From UBA11606 sp965243715 (lineage in GTDB: Bacteria; Actinomycetota; Acidimicrobiia; Acidimicrobiales; Aldehydirespiratoraceae): DNA of 64,000 nt. Positions 1-8,234 of this stretch are shown piece after piece. The position numbers and the translations under genes are program-made. The notes under the pieces were generated by a model, which ran no database searches, had not been told where the DNA came from, and worked only from the letters and a program-made list of their open reading frames with translations. Within the stretch, counting starts at the first letter, position 1. Each line of letters starts with the position of its first letter. The stretch is taken from assembly GCA_965243715.1 (NCBI GenBank), contig CBDEVU010000009.1, positions 372,001 to 436,000 of the forward strand, read 5' to 3'.

Positions 1-426
1 TCGAGTCGACTCTTTCGCGAGGTCCGCGAGAAGCGAGGCCTCAGCTACTCGGTGTTTTCGTCGGTCGGGGCGTTCGCCGACACCGGCACGATGTCGGTCT
101 ACGCAGCCACGGCTCCCAATCGACTGGCCGAACTTCGTACCGTGATCGAAGAGCAAATCACCGACCTAGTCGAGAACGGTCTCGAAGAACGCGAACTTGA
201 GGTCGCTAGGGGTGGTTTCGAAGGAGCCACCGTTCTCGCGCTGGAGGACACAGGGGCGCGTATGGCTCGCTTGGCCACCAACGTCTTGATTCGTGACCGA
301 GTGGTGGGGATCGACGAGTACCTAGCGGCGGTGCGCAAAGTGTCGGCCGCCGACGCCCAGCGGGTACTAGCCCGCGTGGTCGGCGGACCCCGCGCCGTAT
401 CCATCGTGGGCCCGCCCCGTCCCTAG
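1..426 (+). CDS. M16 family metallopeptidase, C-terminal part (5' end outside window)
   Basis: The frame is open from base 1, so the start lies upstream; 141 codons remain. The visible part begins with LFREVREKRGLSYSV, the hallmark of the second half of M16 (insulinase/processing-peptidase-like) proteases, which helps bind the substrate peptide. The zinc-binding HxxEH half would be upstream and is not seen. In actinobacteria this gene commonly lies between pnp and dapB, and dapB does follow here at 931, after one opposite-strand gene. Family assignment is firm; the substrate is unknown. Confidence 0.85.
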   Translation, partial: SSRLFREVREKRGLSYSVFSSVGAFADTGTMSVYAATAPNRLAELRTVIEEQITDLVENGLEERELEVARGGFEGATVLALEDTGARMARLATNVLIRDRVVGIDEYLAAVRKVSAADAQRVLARVVGGPRAVSIVGPPRP

Positions 427-450
427 TCAGCTACGAAGTCGGCATTCACA

Positions 451-897
451 TCAGAGTCCCGGCTTGGAGATCATCAACCAGAGTTGAATAACGAATAACA
501 TGGTCATGGCTAGGCCCGCGATTCGCAGTTTTTTCTCAGCCGCCGCGTTACCGGCGGAATCGGCCCCCGCGATTGCCTTCTCCGCCGGAATGGTGATGGC
601 GTGCAAGACACCGTTCATGGCGATCCAAATAAGGAACGCCGCGATGAGCCAAGGCTGTCCCATCCGGTAGACCTTGTCGGACATCCCAGCCAAGCCGAAC
701 CCGAGGAGGCCGCTAAAAATGAGCGAGTAGCCATAGATCCGCTCACTGCTCCGCACGAGTTGGCCGGTGGAAAGGTTCACGAACATGGGAGAGAAGGCCA
801 AAAACGCGGTGAGGATGTGCAGGTACAAGATGACTTGGTAACCGATGTCGTTGATCGCGGCGAGAAGCATGGAGTCGACGGTAGTCCAATTCGGCAC
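451..897 (-). CDS. Small integral membrane protein, function unknown
   Basis: A 148-residue protein with about four hydrophobic segments (roughly residues 20-40, 55-75, 82-102 and 127-145) and short polar loops, so an inner-membrane protein. It lies alone on the minus strand between two plus-strand genes. Met10 (MLLAAIND) is an alternative start close to the first helix. The general look, including the HILTAFLAF stretch in helix 1, recalls DUF2269/CopD-like small membrane proteins, but no diagnostic motif supports naming it. No operon partner is visible. Confidence 0.7.
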   Translation of the reverse strand: MPNWTTVDSMLLAAINDIGYQVILYLHILTAFLAFSPMFVNLSTGQLVRSSERIYGYSLIFSGLLGFGLAGMSDKVYRMGQPWLIAAFLIWIAMNGVLHAITIPAEKAIAGADSAGNAAAEKKLRIAGLAMTMLFVIQLWLMISKPGL

Positions 898-930
898 CGG
901 TTAGGCGAGCGGGACGTCTAGCCTTCGGTC

Positions 931-1660
931 ATGATCCGAGTCGGTGTGGTAGGCGCAGCAGGACGAATGGGCCAGGAGGTTTGTCGCACGATCGAGGCCG
1001 ATCCCGGCACTCTTCTGGTCGCTCGTATTGATCTCACCGAATCGCGTCACCAACTGGTGGAGAACCAGGCCGATGTGGTGGTCGATTTCACCGTTCTAGA
1101 GGCCGCTCGCGAGACTTTGAGCTTCGCCGCGGCGGCGGGGATACATGCGGTAGTGGGCACCACCGGGTTCAGCGACGACGACCTCGGAGGCTTTCGTGTC
1201 GCCTTCACTAAGAGCAATGCGCTTATCGCCCCGAACTTTGCCATCGGTGCTGTGTTGATGATGCGCATGGCTGAGTTGGCCGCGCCGCACTTCGAAACGG
1301 CCGAGATTATCGAGTACCACCACAACAACAAAAGTCGATGCGCCGTCGGGAACGGCGACCCACACAGCACAACGCATGGCGGTCGCCTCGGCGGAGTGGG
1401 CCGACGATCCAACTACCCATGAGGTCTACCAGGGAGCGCGCGGTGGCGGCGGTCCGGCCGGAATACGCGTGCATGCCGTTCGCCTGGCGGGGGTCGTTGC
1501 CAATCAGGAAGTCATCCTCGGCACGACGGGCCAGACCCTCACCATCCGCCACGATACGGTCGACCGCACCTCCTTCATGCCCGGTGTCATGGTTGGCGTG
1601 AAGCGGGTGGCCGAGTTCCCCGGCCTCACGATCGGGCTTGGCTCTTACCTCGGTCTGTAG
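931..1660 (+). CDS. dapB: 4-hydroxy-tetrahydrodipicolinate reductase (frame broken by one extra base)
   Basis: DapB reduces the DapA product with NAD(P)H in the diaminopimelate/lysine pathway. The N-terminal Rossmann motif (VGVVGAAGRMG, residues 4-14), VVGTTGF and APNFAIG are all present. The catalytic region should read EIIEYHHNNK followed by VDAPSGTA, but the two halves are in different frames: frame 1 runs to K134, and the rest resumes one base later at 1334. Removing one A from the A4 run at 1330-1333 restores a continuous 242-residue protein of normal family length. SURF1 starts 5 bp after the stop. Whether the extra base is a sequencing error or a real mutation cannot be told here; an error is more likely because the enzyme is normally essential. 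Confidence 0.85.
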
Positions 1661-1665
1661 GTCTG

Positions 1666-2385
1666 GTGCGGTCGCTTCTCACCCCTCAGTGGCTGCTTTC
1701 GCATCTGTTGGTGCTGACCATGATCGTGGCCATGACGGCGCTGGGGTTCTGGCAAATAAACCGACTCGACGCTCGCCAGGCCACCAACGACGAGATCCGT
1801 GGCGCGGCCGAGGCGCCGGAACTACCGATCGAGCACGTTCTGGGTGAGCCTGGCTCGCAGGATCATCGGGCGGTCACAGTCATCGGCACGTACCGCACTG
1901 ATCTTTCGTTCCTGGTGGCGAACCGGACCTTCGATACTCAGCCCGGAAGTTGGCTGGCCACCCCGATCGAGTTGGCCGACGGACGCCTGGTTGCGGTTGG
2001 TCGGGGTTGGGTGCCGCGGCTCTGGATCGCGGGAAAGGACCCTCGCGAGGTGGAGACGCCAGCGGGCGAGGTGCGGATCAGCGGTCGCCTGTTCGTTTCG
2101 ATCGACGGCGGTCGTATCGGGTCCGGCACCGACGAGTTGGCCGAGGTTAGCCGCATGGATCTGGAGGTCGTCGAGGAAGCTATCGGTGCCGAACTTGTCG
2201 ATCGGTGGGTGCAACTCGAACTACAAGCCCCCGCTCAGCTCGACTTGCCGGTGCCGGTCCCGCCGCCGGTGCTAAGCAATGGTCCGCACCTTTCGTATGC
2301 GTTCCAATGGTTCTTTTTTACCCTAGGGACGATCGTGGCCTATACCTTGATCCTTCGCCGCCGTCTGCGTGAATCGCCAACGTGA
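1666..2385 (+). CDS. SURF1 family cytochrome c oxidase assembly protein
   Basis: SURF1 proteins help assemble haem-copper terminal oxidases, probably by handling haem a. This 239-residue protein has the family layout: an N-terminal membrane helix (about 10-30), a periplasmic domain beginning GFWQINRLDARQ, a central GSWLATPIEL / VAVGRGWVPR region, and a C-terminal helix preceded by GPHLSYAFQWFFF, the most conserved SURF1 motif. The GTG start lies 5 bp after the dapB stop, suggesting co-transcription. The gene converges with the restriction-like cassette, whose last stop is only 13 bp away. Confidence 0.88.
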   Translation: MRSLLTPQWLLSHLLVLTMIVAMTALGFWQINRLDARQATNDEIRGAAEAPELPIEHVLGEPGSQDHRAVTVIGTYRTDLSFLVANRTFDTQPGSWLATPIELADGRLVAVGRGWVPRLWIAGKDPREVETPAGEVRISGRLFVSIDGGRIGSGTDELAEVSRMDLEVVEEAIGAELVDRWVQLELQAPAQLDLPVPVPPPVLSNGPHLSYAFQWFFFTLGTIVAYTLILRRRLRESPT

Positions 2386-2398
2386 ACGACAGAAACGA

Positions 2399-3550
2399 TC
2401 ATGGTGCCAACTGAATGCTCTTACCTTCAACATCGTAGCGGTAGTTGGTGATCGTCTCAGCCGCGATGAGTTCAATAGCTTCGTCGATGAGCGGGAGCGG
2501 CACGTCAAACCATTCGTTCGCTGCGCCTACCTTGTTGCCGTCGTTCTCGAACCAGACGTCTAGGCGCGCTGCACCGAAAAACTTGTGGAGCAAACTCTCC
2601 ACCGTCCGCACGGCAGCTACGGGAAGTCGATACTCCGCGCGCAACTCCACCGCGGCGTTGAGAAACGTTGCCTGCTTCTCGGCTCCGGCGATCCTGTGAG
2701 CGGCCGTTCCGGAAGTCGAGCCAATCTTGTGCAAGCAATCGATTGAACAAACCTGATCGTTATCACTCAGAGACCTAAGTACGTAGACCGAACCCATCGC
2801 GGCAGCGGGATCGACTTCGAGGCGACCGGGCGTGGTGTCGGAGGGTTCGGTCACTAGACGGCCATCGTTGTAGAGTTGACGGGCCAGGGAGCGCAACAAG
2901 AGATCGGCTTCGGTACCGTTGTCGAACACGCAGCGGGTGCGTCCGTCTTTGCCAACGTTTTTGCTATGGAGTTTTCCAATCTCTGCAACGTAGACGAGCA
3001 TCCCGCCAGTTACGAAGAACTTCCCTTTCTCGATATGTCGCGGATTCCGAAACGTACGTAACGCCCGCAGACCGGTACGTAACTCGGCGTGGCATTGGTC
3101 GAAGAGTGGCTTGAAGATCTCAAAGTCGTTGCAGGGCACGCGTTGGGCGACCTTGTCCGGTGAAGCCTGCTCCCTCTGGACATGAACTAGGTTGTGGAGG
3201 TCACTCTCGTCGTCAAGCAGTCCCGTGTCGTCGCCCGCGAGCACATCGGCGACTGATGCTGGCGGTTCGGGTTCCTTCAGTAGACCCTGCGTGTCGTAGT
3301 CCGTCAAGGCTTCACGTTTCTCATCGTTTGCGGCCAGAGCCTTGAGTCGGGCGGCGAGTTTGAACTCGCTGATGTCAGTCTGATTAGCTTCGGGAACCCG
3401 ACCGTTGGCATCCACAAACTCCGTGATCTCAACGAACCCGGCAATGAGTCGGTCGTCGGCCGTGATCGGCGCAGGCTTCGGTGTTTCGTCCAACAATTCG
3501 AACTCGTCCTCGTCCAACATCCTCCTAATTTGTTCGGCGTCGAGTTTCAC
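2399..3550 (-). CDS. GIY-YIG nuclease family protein (T5orf172/MUG113-like)
   Basis: A 383-residue protein whose C-terminal third (about 252-345) carries a GIY-YIG-type fold: GSVYVLRS (the GIY position), LHKIGSTSG with the paired K-IG-T (the YIG position), a conserved arginine in AAHRI and a later glutamate in VESLLHKFF. This arrangement is that of the T5orf172/MUG113 branch. The N-terminal 250 residues are acidic and not assigned. It is the last gene of a three-gene minus-strand operon and overlaps the helicase stop by 4 bp, implying translational coupling. I infer that it is the DNA-cleaving part of a restriction-type system whose specificity comes from the methyltransferase; no activity is shown. 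Confidence 0.82.
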   Translation of the reverse strand: MKLDAEQIRRMLDEDEFELLDETPKPAPITADDRLIAGFVEITEFVDANGRVPEANQTDISEFKLAARLKALAANDEKREALTDYDTQGLLKEPEPPASVADVLAGDDTGLLDDESDLHNLVHVQREQASPDKVAQRVPCNDFEIFKPLFDQCHAELRTGLRALRTFRNPRHIEKGKFFVTGGMLVYVAEIGKLHSKNVGKDGRTRCVFDNGTEADLLLRSLARQLYNDGRLVTEPSDTTPGRLEVDPAAAMGSVYVLRSLSDNDQVCSIDCLHKIGSTSGTAAHRIAGAEKQATFLNAAVELRAEYRLPVAAVRTVESLLHKFFGAARLDVWFENDGNKVGAANEWFDVPLPLIDEAIELIAAETITNYRYDVEGKSIQLAP

Positions 3551-5463
3551 AGTCCTAGATCCCGCTTACGTTTCTGGATAAACAAGCGAGCCTCTGCTAG
3601 GCGGCGCTCCAGAGGATCGTGTGCTCGAACGTCTGGTTTCTGCCCATGTTCTTTTACGAAGGCCACCAATTTAGGCCAGAGCATGAGCGATTCCTCTTCA
3701 GAAATCGTAAGCCTAGTCTCGTCGATGGTGTCCTGGATGACCTTGAGAACCTGCTTAGTGACCGACTTGGAGAGAATCTCGAAGGCCTTTTGGAACGGGT
3801 TAACCTGATCGATCAGGTCTAGGTTCAGATCATTAATGTTTATGAACCGATTCGCCATCAAGACGAACTTCTTACCATCGACCTCCTTGATCTCGCTGTT
3901 TTTGACAACTGAATCGACCACGACGTGTTGGCGGACCTCTTCGACTTCCGCCTCATTTATGTCGGGGTACCGAGAACGAATGATCTTCGGGATGAGAATC
4001 TTGTTCATCACCTCAGGATGAACATTGCCTGGCATGGCCTTGAGCATTGACGGGTCCTGCAGAAGTTGGGCCTTGAGATCGTCGAGGTCGCCTTCAACGA
4101 TCTCTCGAACTTGCGGGGTGGAGGGCTCCTTGAAGCCATCGATGTGCAGTTCGCCCGGCTTGGGTGCCTTCCCTGCTCGCTTGGCCCTGAAGCTGAAATT
4201 GGGGGCGACCACCTGCTCCATAAGCAGCGATGCGGTAATTGCCTTGAGCATGTTGTTTACGGCTACTTTCACCGTATCGTCGTCGGCCGCAGGTTGGGCG
4301 ATGAGGTTAGTGAACTGGGCGTGGGACTTGTTCGGGCTATCACGAGTGCATCGACCAATGATCTGAATGATCTCGGTGAGAGAGCCCCGATAGCCGATGG
4401 TTAGGGCGTGTTCGCACCACGGCCAGTCGAACCCTTCCTTCGCCATCCCGAGGGCGATGATAATATCAATGTCATCCTCAGCCTCCATCGTACGGAGGTA
4501 CTCGACGATCTTGGGACGCTGAGCGGGGTCATCTTGAACCAGGTTGGCCACTTTGATAATGTGTCCGTCGCAGGCGCGTTTGACGCGAATGACACCGGTT
4601 TCATCGTCTTGCTCTTCCACCGTTCCGATGACGTCGAGTATCGCGTCAACCTCACGGTGCTTGTCTTTGGTGGACTCGCCAGCCTGAACGCTCGGAATGT
4701 GCAGAATGGTCTTGAGATCAGTATCAAGCACCTCGTGGACAGCGTCGGTGTAGAGGCCTTGGTAGAAGTGGTAGCCGATGCCTAGCGACTTCATGTAGGT
4801 GTAGCCGTTGAGTTGCTGGTAGTAGTTGTAGGTAACTTTGGTGAACTTGGCTTCGTCGGCTGCTTCGAGCACGGGAACGGCATCGCCGCGAAAGTAAGAA
4901 CCAGTCATGGCAATAATGTGAGCAGACGTGTCTTTCATTACTGACCGCAACACTTCACCTAGCCGACTGTTCGCGTCGGCCGATACGTGATGGAACTCGT
5001 CGATCGCGAGTAGTGTGTCATCGAATAGGGCCGTGTCTATCGACTCGTGGGCGAACCGCAACGTAGCGTGGGTGCAGATCAGCAGGGCATCGGGCCCATC
5101 CATGAAACGCTTTACCGACGCCACTTTAGTGGCATCGCCGCCCGGGGTGCAGAGGTTGTTCTTCTCGTGGATGTTCCAATCGGCGAAGAAGCCGTGCTCA
5201 GCTAGGTTAGTGCTGGCAAACGATGCCCCGATGGAACGTTCAGGGACAGCTACGATGACCTTCTTGAGGCCTTGGTTGTACAACTTATCGAGGCCGAGGA
5301 ACATCAACGCGCGAGACTTGCCCGAGGCGGGCGGCGCCTTAAGCAGGAGGTACTGACTCATTCGAGCTTCGAACGCGCGATCCTGCATCTCTCGCATTCC
5401 CTGCGAGTTGACCGAGGTGGATTCGCCGGTTTGCTGGTAGTCGATATCAACAAGATTGGGCAT
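3547..5463 (-). CDS. DEAD/DEAH-box (superfamily 2) helicase of a restriction-type cassette
   Basis: A 638-residue SF2 helicase. Visible motifs are Walker A APPASGKS (43-50), motif II DEFHH (155-159), motif III MTGS (186-189), motif V GMAKEGFDWP (339-348) and motif VI QIIGRCTRD (367-375). The C-terminal 250 residues are a cassette-specific extension without recognised motifs. The start overlaps the methyltransferase stop by one base and its own stop overlaps the GIY-YIG start by 4 bp, so the three genes form one transcription unit. Helicases of this kind act as DNA translocases or remodellers in type I and III restriction; that role here is inferred from context. Base composition is more AT-rich than the flanking housekeeping genes. 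Confidence 0.85.
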   Translation of the reverse strand: MPNLVDIDYQQTGESTSVNSQGMREMQDRAFEARMSQYLLLKAPPASGKSRALMFLGLDKLYNQGLKKVIVAVPERSIGASFASTNLAEHGFFADWNIHEKNNLCTPGGDATKVASVKRFMDGPDALLICTHATLRFAHESIDTALFDDTLLAIDEFHHVSADANSRLGEVLRSVMKDTSAHIIAMTGSYFRGDAVPVLEAADEAKFTKVTYNYYQQLNGYTYMKSLGIGYHFYQGLYTDAVHEVLDTDLKTILHIPSVQAGESTKDKHREVDAILDVIGTVEEQDDETGVIRVKRACDGHIIKVANLVQDDPAQRPKIVEYLRTMEAEDDIDIIIALGMAKEGFDWPWCEHALTIGYRGSLTEIIQIIGRCTRDSPNKSHAQFTNLIAQPAADDDTVKVAVNNMLKAITASLLMEQVVAPNFSFRAKRAGKAPKPGELHIDGFKEPSTPQVREIVEGDLDDLKAQLLQDPSMLKAMPGNVHPEVMNKILIPKIIRSRYPDINEAEVEEVRQHVVVDSVVKNSEIKEVDGKKFVLMANRFININDLNLDLIDQVNPFQKAFEILSKSVTKQVLKVIQDTIDETRLTISEEESLMLWPKLVAFVKEHGQKPDVRAHDPLERRLAEARLFIQKRKRDLGL

Positions 5464-8134
5464 TAGCTCGCCTCTGCCGGAGATACAAGTCTTGCATACA
5501 TGTCTAGTAGAATCTGCACTCGCTGGTCGTCGGAATGAAAAGGATTTTTCTGGTAGAGTGCATCGACTTCGGCATCTAACGCTTTATGAGAACGCTGGAG
5601 TTGAGACGGCATCGTGTCTGGGTTGTAAAGTTCGGCGAGACTCCAGTCGGAATACTCCTCGCGAATTGCCAGCAGGTCAAGCGCATGCGCGTTTAGAGAC
5701 GTCTTGTCCGTAATAGTTAATTCCGGTACCGGAAAAGTGTTATAGATTAGCTTCGTTGAGTATCGGTAGTCATTCTTTAGTCTGCCGCCGACAGTGTCAA
5801 CCCACGCCATGTGCATTTGCGACTGCAGTAACCCGAAAGTCCACGGTTCTGCCCCGTAAACAACAAACGCGGCATCAGATACAACGGTATTTTGGTCGAT
5901 AAAGCCCATGGGGACATAGGTCCGGCGTTCCGAGGAAACTCTTGGGACAATGATTGCTGGTGCGGGTCTATGGGCGCGATGCCCAAAGCGATGCGGTACC
6001 GCGGCGACAGTGCGGGCGGAATGCCCACCCCTTGAGCGAAGCAAGCGGACCGCCTCGAGTCGAGTGGCGATCGACGCAAACTTGGTAGCTTCGTCGACCT
6101 CGTCGTCCTCAATCCACAGGCAGTAGCGATCAATTCCTCTTATGAACTCCTTGCTGCCCACGTACTTGCGGATGAATCGCTTTGCTTCTGGAGTTTTATC
6201 AATCAGAGAATCTCGTTCGAAGGGCGTCAGAGTGAGATGCCCACCGTCGTTCGCCTGACTACCGACGTCCATCGGTGGTAGTCCATTCAACGGACTGGGC
6301 GACGCATGAACAATTGTGTTACTCGGGACCGGTCGTAGGTAAGGGTTAATGTTTTCAACCAAGCGAGTCTGGTCATCGACGTAGTACGGGCGGAAGGGTG
6401 GTGGCGATACCGACAATCCAATGACAACACACATTACGCCAGCGCTGCCCTTTGCCGAGTTTGACCACGCAAAGTTGTCATGAGCGAAGGCGATCTGGAT
6501 TCCGAAGTTGAGCACGCGGGGCCAGAGAAGGCTAACGTGATCACCCTGCACCACGGAGTTGGTGGATACAAAGCCTAACTCGGCGTTTCCTTGAGCTATG
6601 TACTCCGCGCCCTTGAGGAACCAGATAGAGATATAGTCAAGTTTGCGCGGATACTCAGTCGTTCCGAAATACTCAACGAAGTCAGCCTTTTGCTCTGCTG
6701 ATTGAAGATTTCCCCCGCGATAGGGAGGATTTCCCAGTACAAAGACTCGGCCTTCAGTTCGCGAGCATGTCTTGTTCCAATCAACCCGTGCGGCGTTCCC
6801 ACAGTTCACACTCCCAGTGTCCTCCAGGGGTATGAGCGGAATCTCTACGCTAAATAATGCATGGAACTCGACATTCATCTGGTGTTTCGCCAGCCACAGG
6901 GAGAGAACGGCGATCTCGTGGGCGAAGTCGTCGATCTCAATGCCGAAGAAGTGATCGAGCTTGATTTCCGATATTTTGAACAGGTCAGCCAATATGGGTT
7001 CAAGGTCACGGGTGCGCTGCAGGATGCGATGCTCCAACTTGCGTAGTTTCTTGTAGGCAATGACCAAAAAGTTGCCAGAACCACAGGCGGGGTCGAAAAC
7101 CTTGATCTCGCTGATATGAGCCAGCAGTCGATTCAACTGCGGGACCGTGGTCGCTTGGTCGAAGCGGTGATGAAGGTCATCGAGAAAGAGGGGTCGAATT
7201 ACTTTCATGATGTTCTCGACGCTCGTGTAGTGCATCCCCAACCCCTCACGTTGGCGGGGCTGGGCAATCGCCTGAATTATCGAACCAAAGATGTCGGGGT
7301 TGATCTCGGACCAGTCGAGTGCTCCACCCTCGATGATTATGCGTCGCGCCTTGGAGGAGAAATTTGGCGCGGGTACATGCTCCGTGAACAGTCGCCCGCC
7401 TACGTACCCGAACCCCTGAAAATGCGCCGGAGTGCCTAGCCTGTTAGCTGGGTGCGTGCCCAGCACCTTGAATAACTGATCCAAGAAGTGGCCGGTATCG
7501 CTCCCGTCGGCTTGGGTCAGTGAAGCAATCGCATTAGTGAAACTGTCCTCTTCGAACACGTTGGTGTCCTCGGCAAAAAAGCAGAACAACAGCCGAGAGA
7601 AAAAGACATTCAGACGGCGGGCATCCGGTTCTGCCCCCCCCATATCGCATTGTGCTTCACTATTTCGTCGTACAGGCGAGCCATCTTCTCCGCCGCCTTG
7701 ACATCGGCGTAGTTTAGGGTCTCAAGTTGGCGCTTCTCGATTCCCGCCCACGGCATGAAGAATGCCGAATGGCTGGGCAGGTCCGACATGGAGATATCGA
7801 GGGTGGTCTCAGTCCGAGTATCAACGGCCAGCAGGCGATCGGCATTTCGCACGATCAAGAAACGCGGTCGAGCTTTCGTAACCGTGGAGTCGTCCTGGGC
7901 TGAATCGATCAGCGAGTGCAGGTCAAACTTGGGGTCATTGACGAACCGGTAGTAGATCCGTTTTTTCCAGAGGAGTTGGCTCGGGCAGTCACGGAGAAGG
8001 TCCCGGGTTCCCTTCCGCAGCAGGGTAACCCCCGACTTCGGTAGACTGTACGCGAGCAGCAGGTCGTAGATGAAGTCGAAGCCCTTGCTGAAGTCCAGGT
8101 CGGCTACGTTGCGCTCGATGTCGGCTAGATTCAC
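5463..8134 (-). CDS. MmeI-like N6-adenine DNA methyltransferase (frame broken at a G8 run)
   Basis: After restoring one missing base this is an about 890-residue protein. Its layout is an N-terminal domain (about 1-160, with DFSKGFDFIYDLLLAY and KPRFLIV-like RPRFLIV), a helical spacer (RLNVFFSRLLFCFFAEDT), SAM motif I VFDPACGSGNFL (about 345), catalytic motif IV GNPPY (about 465, adenine-N6 type) and a C-terminal target-recognition-like region (FIRGIDRYCLWIED, PRVSSERRTY, GRLKNDYRYS). In MmeI the N-domain holds a D...ExK nuclease; here that place reads LLWKKRIYYRF, so ExK appears lost. The frame breaks at a run of eight G. I prefer the GTG start at 8134, preceded by AAGG; an ATG at 8236 would overlap the neighbouring start codon. 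It heads the helicase/GIY-YIG operon. Confidence 0.82.
7634..7641 (-). repeat. G8 homopolymer at the methyltransferase frame break
   Basis: Eight consecutive C on the plus strand (G8 in the gene) sit exactly where the upstream frame (ending HNAIWGG) and downstream frame (starting GGAEPDARRLNVFF) must join. Nine G would fuse them in frame. Such a tract can be a slipped-strand phase-variation switch or simply a homopolymer miscall. Confidence 0.9.
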
Positions 8135-8234
8135 GGTTGCCTTACCGTAGCCAGCATAGTTCGTCGCGTCGCGTTTACCGCTGAGTGGGACCGCACAATT
8201 TCTCGACTGAGGCGTCGTCTGCAAGACTTGGGCC

